Positions 3,663 through 6,451 of a stretch of 6,451 bases of DNA are shown in pieces. The stretch's first letter is position 1, and each line of letters opens with the position of its first letter. The position numbers and the translations under genes are program-made. The DNA is taken from the NCBI GenBank assembly GCA_023405705.1, contig JAEXXR010000533.1:1-6451 (forward strand), given 5' to 3'. This DNA comes from Actinomycetes bacterium. Its GTDB lineage: Bacteria > Actinomycetota > Thermoleophilia > Solirubrobacterales > Solirubrobacteraceae. The notes under the pieces were generated by a model. That model was not told the DNA's origin, did no database searches, and worked only from the letters and a program-made list of their open reading frames with translations.

Positions 3663-6362
3663 ATGACAGCAGGCCACGTGACCCGGCCGGCCTTCGTGCG
3701 CGCGATCGTCGCGCTGTGCGTGGCGCTGCTCGCGACGCTCGCGTGCGCGACGGCGGCGCAGGCCGACGAGACGCCCTTCGGCATCGACACGTTCACGGTG
3801 ACGCAGTCGACGACGCAGGCCGGCGGCCATCCCGACGTGACGGTGAGATTCGAGTTCGCCAACGTCGTCGAGACGCATCCGGAGCGTCCGATAATGGCGC
3901 CGATGAAGCGGCCGCTCGAGACGCCGCGCACGCTCGTCGTCGATCTGCCGCCCGGCCTCGTCGGCGACCCGAGCGCCGCGCCCCGCTGCCCGGCGGCGAA
4001 GTTCATCGACTCGAGCTGCCCGCCGGAGAGCCAGGTCGGGACGATCGAGGTCGAGACCTTCTTCTTCCCCTATCTGCAGATGCCGGTCTACAACCTGGTG
4101 CCGTCGAGCGGCGCGCCGGCCGAGCTCGGCTTCTTCGGCGAGCTGCTGCCGTTCCACATGCGGATCTCGGTCCGCGACGAGGACCGCGGTCTGCGCACGA
4201 CCGTCACGACGCTGCCGTCGCAGGCGCCGGTCGTCTCGACCAGGCTGACGCTGTGGGGCGTCCCGGCCGACCCGGCCAACGACGTGCTGCGCGGCCGCAC
4301 CTGCAGCACGCAGATCTTCGGGGACCTGTACTGCGGAGACGGGACCGACGGGAGAGAGGGGAACGTCCCCAGCAGCGACCCGCGCCGGCCGTTCATGACC
4401 AACGCGGCGACGTGCGAGGGGCCGACGGCGGCGAGACTGTCGATCGACACCTACGAGCACACCGGCAGATTCATCGACGCGCAGGCGACGCTGCCCGCCC
4501 TGACCGGCTGCGAGCAGCAGAGATTCGCCGGGACCGGCACCGCGCGGCCCGACACCGCGAAGGCCGGCGCGCCGGCCGGCTACGCGATCGAGCTGGACGT
4601 GCCGCAGAACCGGGATCCCGAAGGGCTCGCGACGCCGCCGGTCAAGGACGTCGTCGTGAGACTGCCGGCGGGGACGGTCGTCTCGCCGTCGACCTCCGAG
4701 GGCCTGCAGACCTGCACCGACGCGGCGATGGACGTCGCGACCTCCGAGGTCCCGAGCTGCCCGGCGGCGTCGAAGATCGGCACGGTGCAGATCGACACGC
4801 CGCTGCTGTCCAGACCGATGACCGGCTCGGTCTTCCTGACCGAGCAGAAGCCGAACCGGCTGCTGAGGATGGTGCTGGTCGCCGAGGGCGCCGGCGTGCG
4901 CCTGAAGCTGCCCGGCGACGTCGACCTCGATCCCGTCACCGGGCAGATCACGGCGACCTTCCCGAACAACCCGCAGCTGCCGTTCGAGCACCTGACCGTG
5001 AAGCTGAAGGGCGGGCCGCGGGCGCCGCTGGCCAACCCGCGCCAGTGCGGCCCGGCGACCACGACGACGACGCTCGTGCCGTTCGGCGGCGGCGCCCCCG
5101 CGGTCTCGACCGACACCTTCGAGGTGTCGTGCGACGGCGCGCCGTCCGGCTTCGCGCCGGGCTTCAGCGCCGGCTCGGCGAGCACGCAGGCGGGCGCGGC
5201 GAGCGCCTTCTCGCTCGCCTTCTCGCGCGGCGACGGCTCCGACGCGCTCGGCTCGATCGCGGCGACGCTGCCGGTCGGGCTGCTGCCGAGACTGGGCACG
5301 ATGCCGCTGTGCGGCGAGGCGCAGGCGGCGGCCGGCACCTGCGGGGAGGAGACGCGGATCGGCTCCGCGCAGGTGAGCGTCGGCCCGGGCGAGCTGCCCT
5401 ACACGCTCCCGCACGGCGGCCGCGTCTACGTGACCGGCCCCTACAAGGGCGCGCCGTACGGCCTCTCGATCGTCGTCCCGGCGCTCGCCGGGCCGTACGA
5501 CCTCGGCACCGTCGTGGTGCGCGCGAAAGTCGACGTCGACCTGCACACGGCGGCGCTGAAGATCGACTCCGACCCGCTCCCGGCGATCCTGCAGGGGATC
5601 CCGCTGCAGATCCGCTCGGTGCGGGTGAACGTCGATCGGCCGGGCTTCATGCACAACCCGACGAGCTGCGCGCCGCGTGCCGTCACCGCCGCGATCGCCT
5701 CCGCCGGCGGCGCGGTCGCGAACGTCTCCTCGCGCCACCAGGTCGGCGGCTGCAAGTCGCTGGCCTACTCGCCGAGGCTGTCCGTGAAGGTCGGCGGCAA
5801 GGGCCGCGTCGGCGCCGGCAAGGCGACGCCGCTGGTGGCGACGCTGACGCAGCCGGGCGGCCAGGCGGCCAACCGCGGCGTCGAGCTGCAGCTGCCGGGC
5901 GTCATCAACGCCCGCCTCGACGTCGTCGGCAGAGCGTGCTTGCTGGCCGACTACGAGGCCGGCAGATGCGCCGCCGCCGCGAAGATCGGCACGGCGACCG
6001 CGAACACGCCGCTGCTGCCCAACCAGCTGAAGGGCGCGGCGTACTTCGTCAGAAACCCGGCGCGCAGACTGCCGGACATCGTCGTGCAGCTGCGCGGCGA
6101 CGTCGCGTTCGACCTGATCGGGAAGATCCGGATCACGAGAGACTTCCGGCTCGTGACCAACTTCGACACGATCCCGGACGTGCCGCTGTCGCGCTTCCAG
6201 CTGAAGCTGCCGGCGGCGAACTCGCCGGTCAGCACGGTCGTCGGGCTGTGCACGAAGGCCGGCAGACTGGCCAGAGGGCGCCAGACGCTGCGTGCGCAGA
6301 GCGGCAAGGTCATCCGCCGCGCCCCGCGGCTGACGATCGCCGGCTGCGCGAAGAGGAGGTAG
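3663..6362 (+). CDS. Secreted four-repeat cysteine-patterned protein, function unknown
   Basis: The 899-aa product begins with a Sec signal peptide (hydrophobic residues 11-31, AQA at 32-34, likely cut after Ala34). The mature protein is made of four divergent units of about 190-250 residues, each built around an LPxG-like strand, a first Cys, a second Cys, an I/V-G seven residues after it, and a closing pair of cysteines. Unit 1 contains 'PVYNLVPSSGAPAELGF' (141-157). All 18 mature cysteines fit this scheme: four per unit, plus one extra pair (214 and 224) in unit 1. This suggests an oxidised, disulfide-rich extracellular protein (inference). The predicted content is mostly beta, as the alternating hydrophobic stretches show. 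There is no catalytic motif, no LPxTG sortase signal and no C-terminal membrane segment; the end is short and basic (CAKRR). I recall large proteins of this style as frequent hypotheticals in Solirubrobacterales, but no function. It lies 19 nt after the propeller gene, so co-transcription is likely. Confidence 0.85.
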   Translation: MTAGHVTRPAFVRAIVALCVALLATLACATAAQADETPFGIDTFTVTQSTTQAGGHPDVTVRFEFANVVETHPERPIMAPMKRPLETPRTLVVDLPPGLVGDPSAAPRCPAAKFIDSSCPPESQVGTIEVETFFFPYLQMPVYNLVPSSGAPAELGFFGELLPFHMRISVRDEDRGLRTTVTTLPSQAPVVSTRLTLWGVPADPANDVLRGRTCSTQIFGDLYCGDGTDGREGNVPSSDPRRPFMTNAATCEGPTAARLSIDTYEHTGRFIDAQATLPALTGCEQQRFAGTGTARPDTAKAGAPAGYAIELDVPQNRDPEGLATPPVKDVVVRLPAGTVVSPSTSEGLQTCTDAAMDVATSEVPSCPAASKIGTVQIDTPLLSRPMTGSVFLTEQKPNRLLRMVLVAEGAGVRLKLPGDVDLDPVTGQITATFPNNPQLPFEHLTVKLKGGPRAPLANPRQCGPATTTTTLVPFGGGAPAVSTDTFEVSCDGAPSGFAPGFSAGSASTQAGAASAFSLAFSRGDGSDALGSIAATLPVGLLPRLGTMPLCGEAQAAAGTCGEETRIGSAQVSVGPGELPYTLPHGGRVYVTGPYKGAPYGLSIVVPALAGPYDLGTVVVRAKVDVDLHTAALKIDSDPLPAILQGIPLQIRSVRVNVDRPGFMHNPTSCAPRAVTAAIASAGGAVANVSSRHQVGGCKSLAYSPRLSVKVGGKGRVGAGKATPLVATLTQPGGQAANRGVELQLPGVINARLDVVGRACLLADYEAGRCAAAAKIGTATANTPLLPNQLKGAAYFVRNPARRLPDIVVQLRGDVAFDLIGKIRITRDFRLVTNFDTIPDVPLSRFQLKLPAANSPVSTVVGLCTKAGRLARGRQTLRAQSGKVIRRAPRLTIAGCAKRR
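3771..4511 (+). repeat. Protein repeat unit 1 of the 899-aa protein (residues 37-283)
   Basis: LPPG is at 95-98, then Cys109, Cys119 and VG at 125-126. The closing pair is Cys251 (in MTNAATC) and Cys283. This is the longest unit because about 40 residues are inserted before Cys251; the insert carries an extra pair, Cys214 and Cys224. It also holds the segment 'PVYNLVPSSGAPAELGF', which is not clearly present in the other units. Confidence 0.7.
4563..5132 (+). repeat. Protein repeat unit 2 of the 899-aa protein (residues 301-490)
   Basis: LPAG is at 334-337, Cys351 and Cys366 are spaced by 15 rather than 10, and KIGT follows at 371-374. LPF at 439-441 precedes Cys462 by 22 residues, and Cys490 closes the unit. 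The stretch KIGT...TPLL (371-382) is the closest internal match to unit 4. Confidence 0.75.
5145..5753 (+). repeat. Protein repeat unit 3 of the 899-aa protein (residues 495-697)
   Basis: LPVG is at 536-539, then Cys550, Cys560 and RIGS at 565-568. IPL at 646-648 precedes Cys669 (in MHNPTSC) by 22 residues, and Cys697 closes the unit. The middle part (about 584-610, 'RVYVTGPYKGAPYGLSIVVP') occupies the place of the 'PVYNLVP' segment of unit 1. Confidence 0.75.
5763..6347 (+). repeat. Protein repeat unit 4 of the 899-aa protein (residues 701-895)
   Basis: LPG is at 744-746, then Cys759, Cys769 and KIGT at 774-777, followed by TPLL (782-785). VPL at 840-842 precedes Cys863 by 22 residues, and Cys895 closes the unit four residues before the end of the protein. 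The repeat therefore runs to the very C-terminus, leaving no room for an anchor. Confidence 0.75.
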
Positions 6363-6451
6363 CCGCCGAACGCGAGACGGCCCGCCCCGTGCGCCCGGCC
6401 CGCCCTCTCTGACAGCGAGCCGTCGGGAGGCCCGCTCAGGGCCCGCCCCCA
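6363..6451 (+). terminator. Downstream region with a weak GC hairpin (6429-6443), possible terminator
   Basis: After the TAG there are 89 bases to the window end with no gene I can support. GGCCC at 6429-6433 and GGGCC at 6439-6443 form a 5-bp stem with a 5-nt loop, starting 67 nt after the stop. No T-tract follows within the window; the next bases are CGCCCCCA. A longer-range 6-bp pair (GACGGC 6376-6381, GCCGTC 6419-6424) also exists. In high-GC actinobacteria terminators often lack a good U-tract, but chance GC stems are common, so this is only a candidate. Confidence 0.25.

Noticed and set aside
1457..4006. Very long open antisense frame on the minus strand under the propeller gene
   Set aside because: It follows the codon-phase shadow expected from G/C-ending codons of the sense gene. 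The translation is Arg/Asp/Val-rich with no recognisable fold, signal or motif, and it crosses the ends of two clear genes.
3462..5738. Second long antisense open frame on the minus strand under the repeat protein
   Set aside because: The composition is dominated by Arg, Gly, Ala and Asp, typical of a GC-rich shadow. The sense frame has a signal peptide and a regular repeat and is clearly the coding one.
6300..6362. C-terminal anchor or sortase signal on the 899-aa protein
   Set aside because: The last residues are basic and contain the closing cysteine of unit 4. There is no LPxTG followed by a hydrophobic stretch. The LPxG elements earlier are repeat strands, not sorting signals.
3716..6412. 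Long alternative forward frame overlapping the 899-aa gene
   Set aside because: It is extremely Arg-rich without domain features and lacks a signal peptide. The in-phase cysteine repeat belongs to the other frame.
1..6451. CRISPR array, tRNA/rRNA genes, insertion sequences, phage or defence genes
   Set aside because: No short direct-repeat and spacer pattern, no cloverleaf or rRNA-like stretch, and no transposase or integrase motifs were seen on either strand.

Overview
The window is GC-rich throughout (about 70% by eye), with codons that mostly end in G or C. It carries a pair of secreted proteins of a style I recall as common in Thermoleophilia (Solirubrobacterales such as Conexibacter, Solirubrobacter, Patulibacter). 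One begins its mature part with a 'WELVSP' segment, carries TolB-like propeller repeats with a CxxC motif, and ends in a basic domain. The other is a multi-repeat protein with 'LPxG...C...C...IG' units. The lineage assignment rests on remembered family style, not on a search.

Layout. Bases 1-177 (+) are the 3' end of a HAD-family phosphatase-like gene. Bases 178-1107 (-) are an intact short-chain dehydrogenase/reductase (SDR) gene that converges on it; the two stop codons abut with no base between them. Bases 1108-1412 are a divergent control region without a recognisable gene. It holds a weak sigma70-like promoter reading right, several inverted repeats and a GC hairpin in the predicted SDR leader. 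Bases 1413-1508 are a probable 31-codon leader ORF with the strongest Shine-Dalgarno sequence I noticed in the window. It overlaps the next start by ATGA. Bases 1505-3643 (+) encode a 712-aa exported propeller-type protein. Bases 3663-6362 (+) encode an 899-aa exported four-repeat protein. The last 89 bases hold only a weak GC hairpin.

How the parts may work together. The leader ORF and the two secreted-protein genes run in the same direction with a 4-nt overlap and a 19-nt gap, so they look like one transcript. The large propeller gene has no Shine-Dalgarno sequence of its own and probably depends on translation of the leader ORF. Both products carry Sec-type signal peptides, and neither has a sortase motif, a lipobox or a C-terminal membrane anchor. 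They are most likely released or non-covalently surface-bound. Their function is unknown, and I do not assign one.

The most interesting items are the regular four-cysteine repeat of the 899-aa protein, the acidic-propeller/basic-tail charge split of the 712-aa protein, and the coupled leader ORF.
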